Assembly: GCF_900116445.1 (NCBI RefSeq)
Contig: NZ_FPBH01000027.1
Span: forward strand, 62,001 to 126,000
Origin: Paraburkholderia aspalathi
GTDB taxonomy: Bacteria; Pseudomonadota; Gammaproteobacteria; Burkholderiales; Burkholderiaceae
DNA length: 64,000 nt
Direction of reading: 5' to 3'
Part shown: in pieces, positions 48,528 through 57,444 of the stretch
How positions within the stretch are numbered: the stretch's first letter is position 1
Layout of the letters: each line of letters begins with the position of its first letter
Notes under the pieces: model-generated
Seen by the model: the letters and a program-made list of their open reading frames with translations, nothing else
Told to the model about the DNA's origin: nothing
The model's database searches: none
Program-made: the position numbers and the translations under genes

Positions 48528-50342
48528 ATGAATGCCCGACTTCCCGAAACTTCCTCCATCCCCGAACGGCTCGCGACATTGCGCAATGCGATGGCGCACG
48601 AAGGCGTAGCCGCCTATCTGGTGCCGTCCTCAGATCCCCATCTTTCCGAATATCTACCTGGGCGCTGGCAAGGCCGGCAGTGGTTATCGGGTTTCACCGG
48701 CTCGGCCGGCACGCTCGTCGTGACCGCCGATTTCGCCGGCGTGTGGACGGACAGCCGCTATTGGGAACAAGCCAACGCACAACTGGCCGGCACCGGCGTT
48801 CAGTTGATGAAGATGACCGGCGGCCAGCAGACCGCGCCGCATTTTGAATGGCTTGCGCAGAACGTCGCGACCGGCGATACAGTGGGTGTGGACGGCGCCG
48901 TGCTGGGCGTGTCGGCGGCGCGCGCTTTGGGCCAGGCGCTTAGCGCGCACGGCGTGAAGCTGCGCACCGACGTCGATCTGTTCGACGCGATCTGGCCGCA
49001 GCGCCCGTCGCTGCCCGCCGCCGCCGTGTTTGAGCACGCCGCGCCGCATGCAAGCGTCGCTCGTTCGGAAAAGCTCGCGCAGATTCGCCGCGCGATGGCG
49101 GAGAAGGGCGCGCAGTGGCATTTCATTTCCACGCTCGACGACCTCGCATGGCTTTTGAATCTGCGCGGCGCCGACGTCAGCTATAACCCGGTGTTCGTGG
49201 CGCACGCGCTGATCGGTCCGGAAAGCGCGTCGCTCTTCGTCGCCGACGGCAAGGTGCCGCAAGCGCTGGCCGATGCGCTCGCGCTCGACGGCATCAGCGT
49301 CGAGCCCTACGCGAAGGCGGCAGAAGCGCTGGCCGCGCTGCCGGCCGGCAGCACGCTGCTGATCGACCCACGCCGCATTACCTATGGCTCGCTGCAGTCG
49401 GTGCCGTCCACGGTGAACGTCGTCGAGGCGGTCAATCCGTCCACGTTCTTCAAGTCGCGCAAGACCGACGCAGAAGCGGAGCATGTGCGCGAGACGATGG
49501 AACAGGACGGCGCGGCGCTCGCCGAATTCTTCGCGTGGTTCGAAGGCGCGCTCGGCAACGAAACGATCACCGAACTGACGATCGACGAGCGCCTGACGGC
49601 AGCCCGCGCGCGCCGTCCGGGCTTTGTGTCGCTGAGCTTTGCGACGATCGCCGGCTTCAACGCGAACGGCGCGATGCCGCACTACCGCGCAACCAGTGAA
49701 GCGCATTCGGTGATCGAGGGCAATGGCCTGTTGCTGATCGATTCGGGCGCGCAGTATCTGAGCGGCACGACCGACATCACCCGCGTCGTACCGGTCGGCA
49801 CCATCAGCGAGGCGCAGCGGCGCGATTTCACGATTGTGCTGAAAGGCACCATGGCGCTGTCGCGCGCGAAATTCCCGCGCGGCATCCGTTCGCCGATGCT
49901 CGACGCGATCGCCCGCGCACCGATCTGGGAAGCCGGCGCCGACTACGGCCATGGCACCGGTCACGGCGTGGGCTATTTCCTGAACGTGCACGAAGGCCCG
50001 CAGGTGATTTCGCACTACGCGCCGGCCGAGCCGTGGACCGCGATGGAAGAAGGCATGATCACCTCGGTCGAGCCGGGCATTTACCGGCCGGGCAAGTGGG
50101 GCGTGCGGATCGAGAACCTGGTGCTGAACGTGCCCGCGGAGAAAACCGAGTTCGGCGATTTCCTCAAGTTCGAGACGCTGACGCTGTGCCCGATCGATAC
50201 GCGCTGCCTCGACCTGTCGCTGTTGCGTGATGACGAGCGCGCGTGGCTGAACGCGTATCACGAGATGGTGCGCACGCGCCTGTCGCCGCATGTGTCGGGC
50301 GAGGCCAAGGCGTGGCTCGAGTTGCGTACGCAGGCTATCTGA
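48528..50342 (+). CDS. Xaa-Pro aminopeptidase, three-domain M24B type
   Basis: 604 residues, longer than E. coli PepP (441) and matching the eukaryotic-type APP1 plan: two creatinase-like N-terminal domains (AYLVPSSDPHLSEYLPGRWQGRQWLSGFTGSAGTLVV begins the first), the M24 pita-bread domain (metal ligands in LLLIDSGAQYLSGTTDITR, GHGTGHGVGYFLNVHEGP and MITSVEPGIY) and an M24-C extension. It removes N-terminal residues before proline. ATG 48528 with AGGTG upstream is chosen over TTG 48513. Confidence 0.92.
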   Translation: MNARLPETSSIPERLATLRNAMAHEGVAAYLVPSSDPHLSEYLPGRWQGRQWLSGFTGSAGTLVVTADFAGVWTDSRYWEQANAQLAGTGVQLMKMTGGQQTAPHFEWLAQNVATGDTVGVDGAVLGVSAARALGQALSAHGVKLRTDVDLFDAIWPQRPSLPAAAVFEHAAPHASVARSEKLAQIRRAMAEKGAQWHFISTLDDLAWLLNLRGADVSYNPVFVAHALIGPESASLFVADGKVPQALADALALDGISVEPYAKAAEALAALPAGSTLLIDPRRITYGSLQSVPSTVNVVEAVNPSTFFKSRKTDAEAEHVRETMEQDGAALAEFFAWFEGALGNETITELTIDERLTAARARRPGFVSLSFATIAGFNANGAMPHYRATSEAHSVIEGNGLLLIDSGAQYLSGTTDITRVVPVGTISEAQRRDFTIVLKGTMALSRAKFPRGIRSPMLDAIARAPIWEAGADYGHGTGHGVGYFLNVHEGPQVISHYAPAEPWTAMEEGMITSVEPGIYRPGKWGVRIENLVLNVPAEKTEFGDFLKFETLTLCPIDTRCLDLSLLRDDERAWLNAYHEMVRTRLSPHVSGEAKAWLELRTQAI

Positions 50343-50375
50343 TCTCGTCGCCACGACCTTACTGACGGAGCGTGC

Positions 50376-50999
50376 ATGGCCATCAAGGCAGTCGTGTTCG
50401 ATTTCGGCGGCGTGCTGATCGACTGGAGCCCCGAATATCTGTATCGCCAGTTGATCCCTGACGAAACGGAGCGCCGCTGGTTTCTGACGCACGTTTGTTC
50501 GATGGATTGGGTGATCCGTCAGGACGGTGGCCAGCCGATCGCCGAGGGGACAAACGAGCTGATCGCGAAGTTTCCCGATCACGCGCCACTGATCCGCGCG
50601 TTCTACGAGCGCTGGCACGAGATGGTGCCCGGCGTGCTGGAGGAGGGCGTGACGCTCATGGAAAAGCTGGAAGCGGCCGATGTGCCGCTCTTCGGGCTGA
50701 CGAACTGGTCGGCGGAGACGTTTCCGTATGCGTGGGAGCATTTCCCCGTGCTGCGGCGTTTCCGCGACATCGTCGTGTCGGGTAGGGTGAAGCTGGTGAA
50801 GCCCGATCCGGCGATCTTCGCGGAAATGCGTCAGCGGATCGAAGCGCAATTGCCGGGCATCCAGCCGGGCGAACTCGTCTTCATCGACGACAACCTGAAA
50901 AACGCCGAAGCCGCGACGGCACTCGGTTGGCACAGCGTGCATCACACGAGCGCTGCAAAAACGGAAGCGGGACTGCGGGAATTGGGGTTGCCGGTCTAG
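50376..50999 (+). CDS. HAD-superfamily hydrolase, subfamily IA
   Basis: 207 residues. Motif I is KAVVFDFGGVLIDWSPEYLY with the nucleophilic Asp; motif II is the Thr in FGLTNWSAETFP; motif III the Lys in KLVKPDPAIF; motif IV the Asp pair in LVFIDDNLKNAEAATALGW. This YihX-like set includes phosphatases of sugar phosphates, substrate here unknown. It follows the aminopeptidase by 33 bases, GGAG before the ATG. Confidence 0.9.
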   Translation: MAIKAVVFDFGGVLIDWSPEYLYRQLIPDETERRWFLTHVCSMDWVIRQDGGQPIAEGTNELIAKFPDHAPLIRAFYERWHEMVPGVLEEGVTLMEKLEAADVPLFGLTNWSAETFPYAWEHFPVLRRFRDIVVSGRVKLVKPDPAIFAEMRQRIEAQLPGIQPGELVFIDDNLKNAEAATALGWHSVHHTSAAKTEAGLRELGLPV

Positions 51000-51095
51000 G
51001 CATCGCGATGCCGCGGTTCGGAGGATGTCGGTTAAAGCGGCGACATGGTAGGTCTCCGCTTTAATTGCGGCGCTTCTGCATCGGCTCAAGTCCGC

Positions 51096-52220
51096 CTACT
51101 GACCGAGCAGATTTTTCAACGCGTTCCCTAATCCTTTCACTGTCTCCCCGGCGCCCTTCGCCACACCTTCGACGCTCACGCCCATCGCCTTCGCAAAACC
51201 GGCGCCAAGGCGCGTCATCAGACTTTCCTGCACCGAAAACTTCGGGTCGCGCAAATTCCCATCGAGTACGAAATGGAGCGTGATGTCGCCGTTGTGCGTC
51301 TTGAGCGCGGCGATGGCGGCTTTGGTCGGAATCGACATGAAGGTGTCGAGCGGGTTGTCGTTGTCGGCGAGTTGCAGATGGTGGATCGTCACCGTGCCGG
51401 GTGCATGCAGCTGGTAGTTGCGCACCGTCGAGTCGACCGTCAGGTCGACCGTGCCGCCCGTTACTTGCGCCTTCGCGCCGGTTTTTTTCAGCAGGTACGG
51501 ATCGAGCATCACGACATCGACGCCGCGCAATGTGCTGGTGGTCTGCGAATCCTTGCTGGCAATCTTGATCCACCCGCCGAACGAAACTGTGCCCGTATGC
51601 GTCGGCCCCTTGATCGAGCCGGTGACGCTGACGTTGGTCGGTTCGGAGAGCGCGGGCAGATGCAGGTGATCGACGGTCGCGTTGGCGTTGCTGACCGTGA
51701 CTTTGAATGCCGGCGGACCGACTGTCATGTCGTAGAAATGGAAGTTGCCTTGTTCGAAGCTGACGTGATCGACCAGCTTCTCGCGGGAGCCGGACGTTGC
51801 CGCGCTGCCAGCTTCGTCGTCGTTGGGGCCGTTGATCGATTGGCGCAGATTCGGCATCAGACGGATCGCACCGTCCTTGGTTCGCAGCACGGCGATGTCG
51901 AAGCCGCGCACCACCACGCTACGAATATGCATGCGCCGCGCGAGCAGATCGCGGATATCCGGCGTGATGGTGATTTCGTCGGCGCGTAGCGGATCGCCGG
52001 CGGGCCAGTTCGGCGGCGCCTTGAGCAGAACGTTGGTGAGATGGACTGAAGTGAGGCCGACCCGGATGCTTTCGGCGCTGCCTAATGGGCCGAGCGCCGC
52101 AATGACGCGTTCCTTGACTTCGCGCTGCGCGAACTGGAGCGCGCCGACCGCGACGACGGTCAGCACCAGCAGCACGCCACCTGCGGCGATCGCCCAGCGC
52201 TTGCCCTTCGACATCGCCAT
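51096..52220 (-). CDS. AsmA/DUF748-like envelope protein
   Basis: 374 residues. One N-terminal helix (RWAIAAGGVLLVLTVVAVGAL) anchors it, then repeated short beta-rich segments such as IRSVVVRGFDIAVLRTKDGAIRLMPNLRQSI and VSFEQGNFHFYDMTVGPPAFKVTVSNANATVDHLHLP, as in AsmA/DUF748 proteins, a group linked to lipid movement or envelope control. The final part, MTRLGAGFAKAMGVSVEGVAKGAGETVKGLGNALKNLLGQ, is a Gly-rich amphipathic helix. Minus-strand ATG 52220 has GGAGG upstream. Function unknown. Confidence 0.75.
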   Translation of the reverse strand: MAMSKGKRWAIAAGGVLLVLTVVAVGALQFAQREVKERVIAALGPLGSAESIRVGLTSVHLTNVLLKAPPNWPAGDPLRADEITITPDIRDLLARRMHIRSVVVRGFDIAVLRTKDGAIRLMPNLRQSINGPNDDEAGSAATSGSREKLVDHVSFEQGNFHFYDMTVGPPAFKVTVSNANATVDHLHLPALSEPTNVSVTGSIKGPTHTGTVSFGGWIKIASKDSQTTSTLRGVDVVMLDPYLLKKTGAKAQVTGGTVDLTVDSTVRNYQLHAPGTVTIHHLQLADNDNPLDTFMSIPTKAAIAALKTHNGDITLHFVLDGNLRDPKFSVQESLMTRLGAGFAKAMGVSVEGVAKGAGETVKGLGNALKNLLGQ

Positions 52221-52444
52221 GCTTGCCTCCTCGTCGCCGCGCTTGGCGCGGCGTGCGTGTGATCGGCCGGTGTGTGCACCCGGTGGATGCACAGCTATTT
52301 GATACGGCGGAGTTCCTGCATCCCGCCGGGACGACGTGTATCACGCCGTGGCACGCAAAGCGTGTGCCCTACCGCCTAGCCGGCAAAAGCACGGCAAACG
52401 CACAGCAATTCCAGCGCGCAACGGTGAGCAAAATGAACGGGCGG

Positions 52445-52468
52445 ACGGCCGGCAAAACGGCCGGCAAA
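52445..52468. repeat. Tandem 12-bp repeat x2 in gene-free region
   Basis: ACGGCCGGCAAA stands twice head to tail in the 355-base gap (52221-52575) between the AsmA-like gene and ettA. The surrounding bases contain several further CGGCAAA variants. Apart from this and the ettA terminator, nothing else is seen in the gap. Confidence 0.75.
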
Positions 52469-52509
52469 ACACGCCGGCCGGGCAGTCAGCCAGGCGGTCC
52501 ACGAAGCGT

Positions 52510-52560
52510 CAGCAAAAAACCGACCAGCAAAACAGCCCGCTCGTCAAGCAACGAGCGGGC
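52510..52560 (-). terminator. Terminator of ettA
   Basis: GCCCGCTCGT / ACGAGCGGGC (52535-52544 with 52551-52560) with a six-base loop forms a ten-pair stem just past the ettA stop. On the minus strand it is followed by TGTTTTGC and then GGTTTTTTGC. Confidence 0.8.
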
Positions 52561-52575
52561 CGCCAGGCCAGCGAT

Positions 52576-54240
52576 TTATCGCGCGATCGGCTTGTAACGC
52601 AGACGCTTCGGACGTGCAGCTTCTTCACCGAGGCGGGCACGCTTGTCCGCTTCGTATTCCTGGTAGTTGCCGTCGAAGAACGTGATTTGCGAATCGCCTT
52701 CAAACGCCAGGATGTGCGTCGCGATCCGGTCGAGGAACCAGCGATCGTGCGAGATCACCATGACGGAGCCGGCGAATTCGAGGAGTGCGTCTTCGAGCGC
52801 GCGCAGCGTTTCGACGTCCAGGTCGTTCGACGGTTCGTCCAGCAGCAGCACGTTGCCGCCCGCGATCAGTGTCTTCGCCAGATGCAGCCGGCCGCGCTCA
52901 CCGCCCGACAGATTGCCGACGGTCTTCTGCTGATCGCCGCCCTTGAAGTTGAAGCGGCCGATGTACGCCCGCGACGGCGTTTCGTACTTGCCGACCGTCA
53001 GCACATCCGCACCGCCGGAGATTTCTTCGAACACGGTCTTCGAGCCGTCGAGCGCGTCGCGGCTTTGATCCACGTACGCGAGCTTGACCGTCGGGCCTTG
53101 CACGATCTCGCCCGAATCCGGCTGTTCACGACCGGTCAGCATGCGGAACAGCGTCGACTTACCGGCGCCGTTCGGCCCGATGATGCCGACGATCGCGCCC
53201 GCGGGAATCTTGAAGCTGACGTCGTCGAGCAGCAGACGGTCGCCGTACGACTTGCTGACGTTCTTGAACTCGATAACTTCATTACCCAGGCGGTCGCCGA
53301 CCGGGATGAAGATTTCCGAGGTCTCGTTGCGCTTCTGGTAGTCCTGGCTGTTCAGTTCCTCGAAGCGGGCGATACGCGCCTTCGACTTCGCCTGACGGCC
53401 CTTCGGGTTCTGGCGCACCCACTCCAGTTCCTTCTTGATGGCCTTCTGACGCGCCGATTCCGACGACTCTTCCTGCTTCAGGCGCTCTTCCTTCTGGTCG
53501 AGCCAGCTGCTGTAATTGCCCTTCCAGGGGATGCCGTGGCCGCGGTCGAGTTCGAGAATCCACTCAGCGGCGTTATCGAGAAAGTAGCGATCGTGGGTGA
53601 CGGCGACGACCGTGCCCGGGAAGCGCGTGAGGAATTGTTCGAGCCAGTCGACCGATTCCGCGTCCAGGTGGTTGGTCGGTTCGTCGAGCAGCAGCATGTC
53701 CGGCTTTTCGAGCAGCAGTTTGCAGAGTGCGACGCGGCGTTTTTCGCCGCCCGACAGATGCTCGATTTTGGCGTCCCACGCCGGCAGACGCAGCGCGTCG
53801 GCGGCGATTTCGATCTGCTGTTCGGCGCTGCCGTCAGTGGTGGCCAGAATCGCTTCGTACTTGGCCTGCTCCGCGGCGAGCGCGTCGAAGTCGGCGTCCG
53901 GTTCCGCGTAGGCCGCGTAGATTTCGTCCAGTTTCTTCTGCGCGCCGAAGACGTCGCCGAGGCCTTCCTCGACCGCTTCACGCACCGTCTTGTTCGGATC
54001 GAGCTGCGGTTCCTGCGGCAGGTAGCCGATGTTCAGGTTCGGCATCGGCGTGGCTTCGCCTTCGATGTCCTTGTCCACACCGGCCATGATGCGGATCAGT
54101 GTCGACTTGCCCGAGCCGTTCAGGCCGAGCAGGCCGATCTTCGCGCCGGGGAAAAACGACAGCGAGATGTCTTTCAGGATTTGGCGCTTGGGCGGCACGA
54201 TCTTGCCGACCCGGTTCATGGTGAAGACGTATTGGGCCAT
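52576..54240 (-). CDS. ettA: Energy-dependent translational throttle protein EttA (ABC-F)
   Basis: 554 residues, two ABC domains in one chain and no membrane part. Walker A GLNGSGKST and GPNGAGKST, signatures LSGGEKRRVALC and LSGGERGRLHLA, Walker B LLLDEPTNHLDAE and LLLDEPSNDLDVE. Length and N-terminus (MAQYVFTMNRVGKIVPP) fit EttA, which binds the ribosomal E site and gates the first elongation step by ATP/ADP ratio. The linker QKAIKKELEWVRQNPKGRQAKSKARIARFEEL is the P-site tRNA-interaction motif region. ATG 54240 is chosen; the frame reads 79 more codons upstream without protein character. Confidence 0.95.
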   Translation of the reverse strand: MAQYVFTMNRVGKIVPPKRQILKDISLSFFPGAKIGLLGLNGSGKSTLIRIMAGVDKDIEGEATPMPNLNIGYLPQEPQLDPNKTVREAVEEGLGDVFGAQKKLDEIYAAYAEPDADFDALAAEQAKYEAILATTDGSAEQQIEIAADALRLPAWDAKIEHLSGGEKRRVALCKLLLEKPDMLLLDEPTNHLDAESVDWLEQFLTRFPGTVVAVTHDRYFLDNAAEWILELDRGHGIPWKGNYSSWLDQKEERLKQEESSESARQKAIKKELEWVRQNPKGRQAKSKARIARFEELNSQDYQKRNETSEIFIPVGDRLGNEVIEFKNVSKSYGDRLLLDDVSFKIPAGAIVGIIGPNGAGKSTLFRMLTGREQPDSGEIVQGPTVKLAYVDQSRDALDGSKTVFEEISGGADVLTVGKYETPSRAYIGRFNFKGGDQQKTVGNLSGGERGRLHLAKTLIAGGNVLLLDEPSNDLDVETLRALEDALLEFAGSVMVISHDRWFLDRIATHILAFEGDSQITFFDGNYQEYEADKRARLGEEAARPKRLRYKPIAR

Positions 54241-54457
54241 TTGCTTGCAATAGACGTTGACGACGCCGGCCGCGTGGGGGCGGGCGGTCGTGGGTGGATG
54301 GGTAATCGGTGTGTTGGCCGGGCAGTGCGCCCGGCGCCGGCCGGCGCGGCGTCGAGCTCGGCATCGAACTTCGCGACGCCCCGCGCGCGGGCGGGTTGTG
54401 CAGATGGCATTGTACTTCGGGGCGGGGGTGGGGCGGCAGAGGGCGCTCCTCGCGGCG

Positions 54458-55546
54458 TCAGTTCGCGCGCCGTCCACTCGCCGGATCGAAGAAATGCAGA
54501 TGCTGCGCGGGCAGCGAGACTTGCAGCGCTTCGCCAGCCGGGGGGCGGTGCGTATGCGGCAGCCGCACGGTCACGTCGTGCTTGCCCCAGCGGCCGTGCG
54601 CGAGATTGTCCGCGCCGAGCAGTTCGCAGGAATCGACGGTCAACGTGGCGTTGGATGCGTCCGCTTGACCCGGCGTCATGTGCTCGGGGCGAATGCCGAG
54701 CGTCCACTCGCGGCCCTTCGCAACTTCCCGGCCGATCGACGCCACGCCAGTAAGCGGCAGCTTCGGACCGTTACCCGCCACTTCAAACGTCAAGCCGTCG
54801 TCCGACACCCGGCCTTCCAGCAGATTCATCCCCGGCGAGCCGATGAAGCTCGCGACGAACACCGTCGCTGGCCGCTCGTAGACTTCGGTCGGCGCGCCGA
54901 TCTGCTCCGCGTGACCTTTATTCATCACGATCACGCGTTGCGCGAGCGTCATCGCTTCAATCTGATCGTGGGTGACGTACAGGCTGGTCGTGGCAAGCCG
55001 TGCATGCAGGCGCTGGATTTCGAGGCGCATCTGCACGCGCAGGCGTGCATCGAGATTGGACAGCGGCTCATCGAACAGAAACACCGCCGGCTCGCGCACG
55101 ATCGCGCGGCCCATGGCGACGCGCTGTCGTTGCCCGCCGGACAACTCGCGCGGCTTGCGTGCGAGCAGGGGGCCAAGCTCGAGAATCTGCGCCGCCGCGT
55201 CCACGCGCTTCGCAATCTGCGCGCGGTCGACGCCCGCGATCTTCAACGCGTAGCCCATATTGTCGGCGACGCTCATATGCGGATACAGCGCGTAGTTCTG
55301 GAACACCATCGCGATGTTGCGATCTTTCGGTTCCAGGCGATTGACCACTTTGCCGGAGATCGAGACGGTGCCGTCGGAGATGCCTTCGAGGCCTGCCACC
55401 ATCCGCAGCAAGGTCGATTTGCCGCAACCGGACGGACCGACCATCACGACGAATTCGCCGTCCGCGACGTCCACGTCGATGCCGTGCAACACGAACTGTT
55501 TGCCGTCGTAGGTCTTTTTAACGCCTTGCAGAGTCAGTGCAGCCAT
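54458..55546 (-). CDS. ugpC: sn-Glycerol-3-phosphate ABC transporter ATPase UgpC
   Basis: 362 residues, MalK-type importer ATPase. Walker A GPSGCGKST, signature LSGGQRQRVAMGRAIVR, Walker B VFLFDEPLSNLDARLR, H-loop YVTHDQIEAMTL. The C-terminal regulatory OB-fold region follows (VFVASFIGSPGMNLLEG, GIRPEHM). Length matches E. coli UgpC (356). Last gene of ugpBAEC on the minus strand; 96 bases separate it from ugpE. Confidence 0.93.
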   Translation of the reverse strand: MAALTLQGVKKTYDGKQFVLHGIDVDVADGEFVVMVGPSGCGKSTLLRMVAGLEGISDGTVSISGKVVNRLEPKDRNIAMVFQNYALYPHMSVADNMGYALKIAGVDRAQIAKRVDAAAQILELGPLLARKPRELSGGQRQRVAMGRAIVREPAVFLFDEPLSNLDARLRVQMRLEIQRLHARLATTSLYVTHDQIEAMTLAQRVIVMNKGHAEQIGAPTEVYERPATVFVASFIGSPGMNLLEGRVSDDGLTFEVAGNGPKLPLTGVASIGREVAKGREWTLGIRPEHMTPGQADASNATLTVDSCELLGADNLAHGRWGKHDVTVRLPHTHRPPAGEALQVSLPAQHLHFFDPASGRRAN

Positions 55547-55642
55547 GCTGTTTTAGCCTTTTCGTTGCTTGTCGCGCGTGCCACGCTTTGCGCGGTGTTC
55601 TTTTTTCATGTCCAACGCCGAAGCTCGCCCACGCTGCGCGAG

Positions 55643-56488
55643 TTACTTCTCCGAGTCCACCAGTCCGCGCACGAACCAGCGTTGCATCGTCAGCACGACG
55701 GCGAGCGGCGGCAGCATCGCAAGCAGCGTCGCGGCCATCACGAGGTGCCATTCGGTTGCGGTGTCGCCGGACGCGATCATGCTTTTGATGCCGACCACGG
55801 CCGTGGTCAGCGATTGCTGGCTCGTAATCAGGATCGGCCACAGATACTGATTCCAGCCGTAAATGAACGTGATGACAAAGAGCGCCGCCATGTTCGTTTT
55901 CGACAGTGGCAGCACCACGTCCCAGAAGAAACGCATCGCGCCCGCACCATCGATACGCGCCGCTTCCATCAGTTCATCGGGCAGCGTCATGAAGAACTGC
56001 CTGAACAGAAACGTGGCGGTGGCCGACGCGATCAGCGGCAAGGTCAAACCGCTGTACGTATTGCCCATATGCATCGACGACACAACCTGGACGGTCGGAA
56101 AGATCCGCACTTCGACGGGCAGCATCAGCGTGATGAAGATCAGCCAGAACGACAGATTGCGAAACGGAAAGCGGAAAAACACGATCGCGTACGCAGAGAT
56201 CATCGAGATGGCGATCTTGCCGATCGAAATCACCAGCGCCATCACGAGGCTGTTGAACAGCATGCGGCCGAACGGCGCCGCCGCATTGCCGCTGCCTTGC
56301 GACCAGACCGTCGCGATGTTCTCGAACAGATGCGTACTCGGCACCAGCGACAGCGGCACGCTGAATATCTCATGCTCGCTCATCGTCGCCGCACAAAACG
56401 CGACGTACACCGGAAACACCACCAGCACGACGCCGAGAATCAGCACCGCATGGCAGAAGAGGTCGAAACCGCGGCGGTTCTCGATCAT
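55643..56488 (-). CDS. ugpE: sn-Glycerol-3-phosphate ABC transporter permease UgpE
   Basis: 281 residues, the same length as E. coli UgpE. Six hydrophobic segments with the importer EAA loop: LPDELMEAARIDGAGAMRFFWDVVLPLSKTNMAALFVITFIYGWNQYLWPIL. The minus-strand ATG 56488 overlaps the ugpA stop by ATGA. A longer frame reading through ugpA is a shadow. It forms a heterodimer with UgpA. Confidence 0.94.
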   Translation of the reverse strand: MIENRRGFDLFCHAVLILGVVLVVFPVYVAFCAATMSEHEIFSVPLSLVPSTHLFENIATVWSQGSGNAAAPFGRMLFNSLVMALVISIGKIAISMISAYAIVFFRFPFRNLSFWLIFITLMLPVEVRIFPTVQVVSSMHMGNTYSGLTLPLIASATATFLFRQFFMTLPDELMEAARIDGAGAMRFFWDVVLPLSKTNMAALFVITFIYGWNQYLWPILITSQQSLTTAVVGIKSMIASGDTATEWHLVMAATLLAMLPPLAVVLTMQRWFVRGLVDSEK

Positions 56489-57369
56489 GAGTATTGAACC
56501 CTGCGTTCGATGAAGCGGAATTGCACGACCGTCAATGCGACGACGATCACCATCAGGATGACGGACTGCGCGCCCGAACTGCCGATGTCCAGCCCCTGGA
56601 AGCCTTCGGCGAAAATCTTGTAGATCAGCGTGCGGGTGGACTGCGCCGGACCGCCGCCGGTGGCGGCGTCGATCACCGGGAAGGTGTCGAAGAAGGCGTA
56701 GGTGATATTGATCACCAGCAGGAAGAAGCTGGTCGGCGAAAGCAATGGCAGCGCGATGCCGAAGAAGCGCCTGACCGGACCGGCGCCGTCGATGGCCGCC
56801 GCTTCGATCAGCGAACGCGGAATTGCCTGCAAGCCGGCGTAGAAGAACAGAAAGTTGTAGCTGACCTGCTTCCACACCGAAGCCAGCACCACCAGAAACA
56901 TCGCCTGGCCCGCATTCAATGCGTGATTCCACACGATGCCGTACTTGGCGAGCGCATAGGTGACGAGGCCGATGCTCGGATTGAACAGGAACGACCACAA
57001 CACGGCGGCGATCGCGGGTGCCACAGCGTACGGCCAGATCAGCAGTGTCTGATAAGCCTTGGCGCCGCGTGTCACGCGATCCGCACAGACCGCCAGCAGA
57101 AGCGAAATCACCAATCCGAACACGGTGACGAGCGCACAGAAAATCAGCGTCGTATTGAACGACGACAGGTAAAGCGGATCGGCGAACAACTGCTTGAAAT
57201 TGGCAAGCCCGACAAACTCGCTCGACGTGCCGAACGCGTCCTGACTCTGCGTGGATTGCCACAGCGCTTCGCCTGCCGGCCACAGAAAGAACAGCAGCGT
57301 GATCAGGAGTTGCGGCGCGACAAGCAGGTAGGGCAGCACGCTGGTGCCGAAGCTGGAGCGCTTTTCCAT
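56485..57369 (-). CDS. ugpA: sn-Glycerol-3-phosphate ABC transporter permease UgpA
   Basis: 294 residues with six hydrophobic segments. The EAA loop is AIPRSLIEAAAIDGAGPVRRFFGIALPLLSPTSFFLLVINITYAFFDTFPVIDAATGGGPAQ, and the ending FRFIERRVQYS is UgpA-like. The minus-strand start 57369 lies 75 bases downstream of the ugpB stop. It pairs with UgpE to take up glycerol-3-phosphate or glycerophosphodiesters delivered by UgpB. Confidence 0.93.
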   Translation of the reverse strand: MEKRSSFGTSVLPYLLVAPQLLITLLFFLWPAGEALWQSTQSQDAFGTSSEFVGLANFKQLFADPLYLSSFNTTLIFCALVTVFGLVISLLLAVCADRVTRGAKAYQTLLIWPYAVAPAIAAVLWSFLFNPSIGLVTYALAKYGIVWNHALNAGQAMFLVVLASVWKQVSYNFLFFYAGLQAIPRSLIEAAAIDGAGPVRRFFGIALPLLSPTSFFLLVINITYAFFDTFPVIDAATGGGPAQSTRTLIYKIFAEGFQGLDIGSSGAQSVILMVIVVALTVVQFRFIERRVQYS

Positions 57370-57444
57370 TGAGAATTCCCGAGGTTCTTCTACAACGACA
57401 GGTTTCGGTGCGAATGCACCGAAACCTTGCCGGCTGGTGCCTGG

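Noticed and set aside
48684..51089. 801-codon open frame on the minus strand
   Set aside because: It spans two well-supported plus-strand genes (Xaa-Pro aminopeptidase and HAD hydrolase); its product is Arg/His-rich with no domain. It is a GC-driven antisense shadow.
52336..54753. 805-codon open frame on the plus strand
   Set aside because: It lies opposite ettA and the end of ugpC. The Arg/Val-rich product has no motif; EttA has all ABC motifs.
54257..56497. 746-codon open frame on the plus strand
   Set aside because: Antisense to ugpC and ugpE, which show intact transporter motifs; product is His/Arg-rich and not protein-like.
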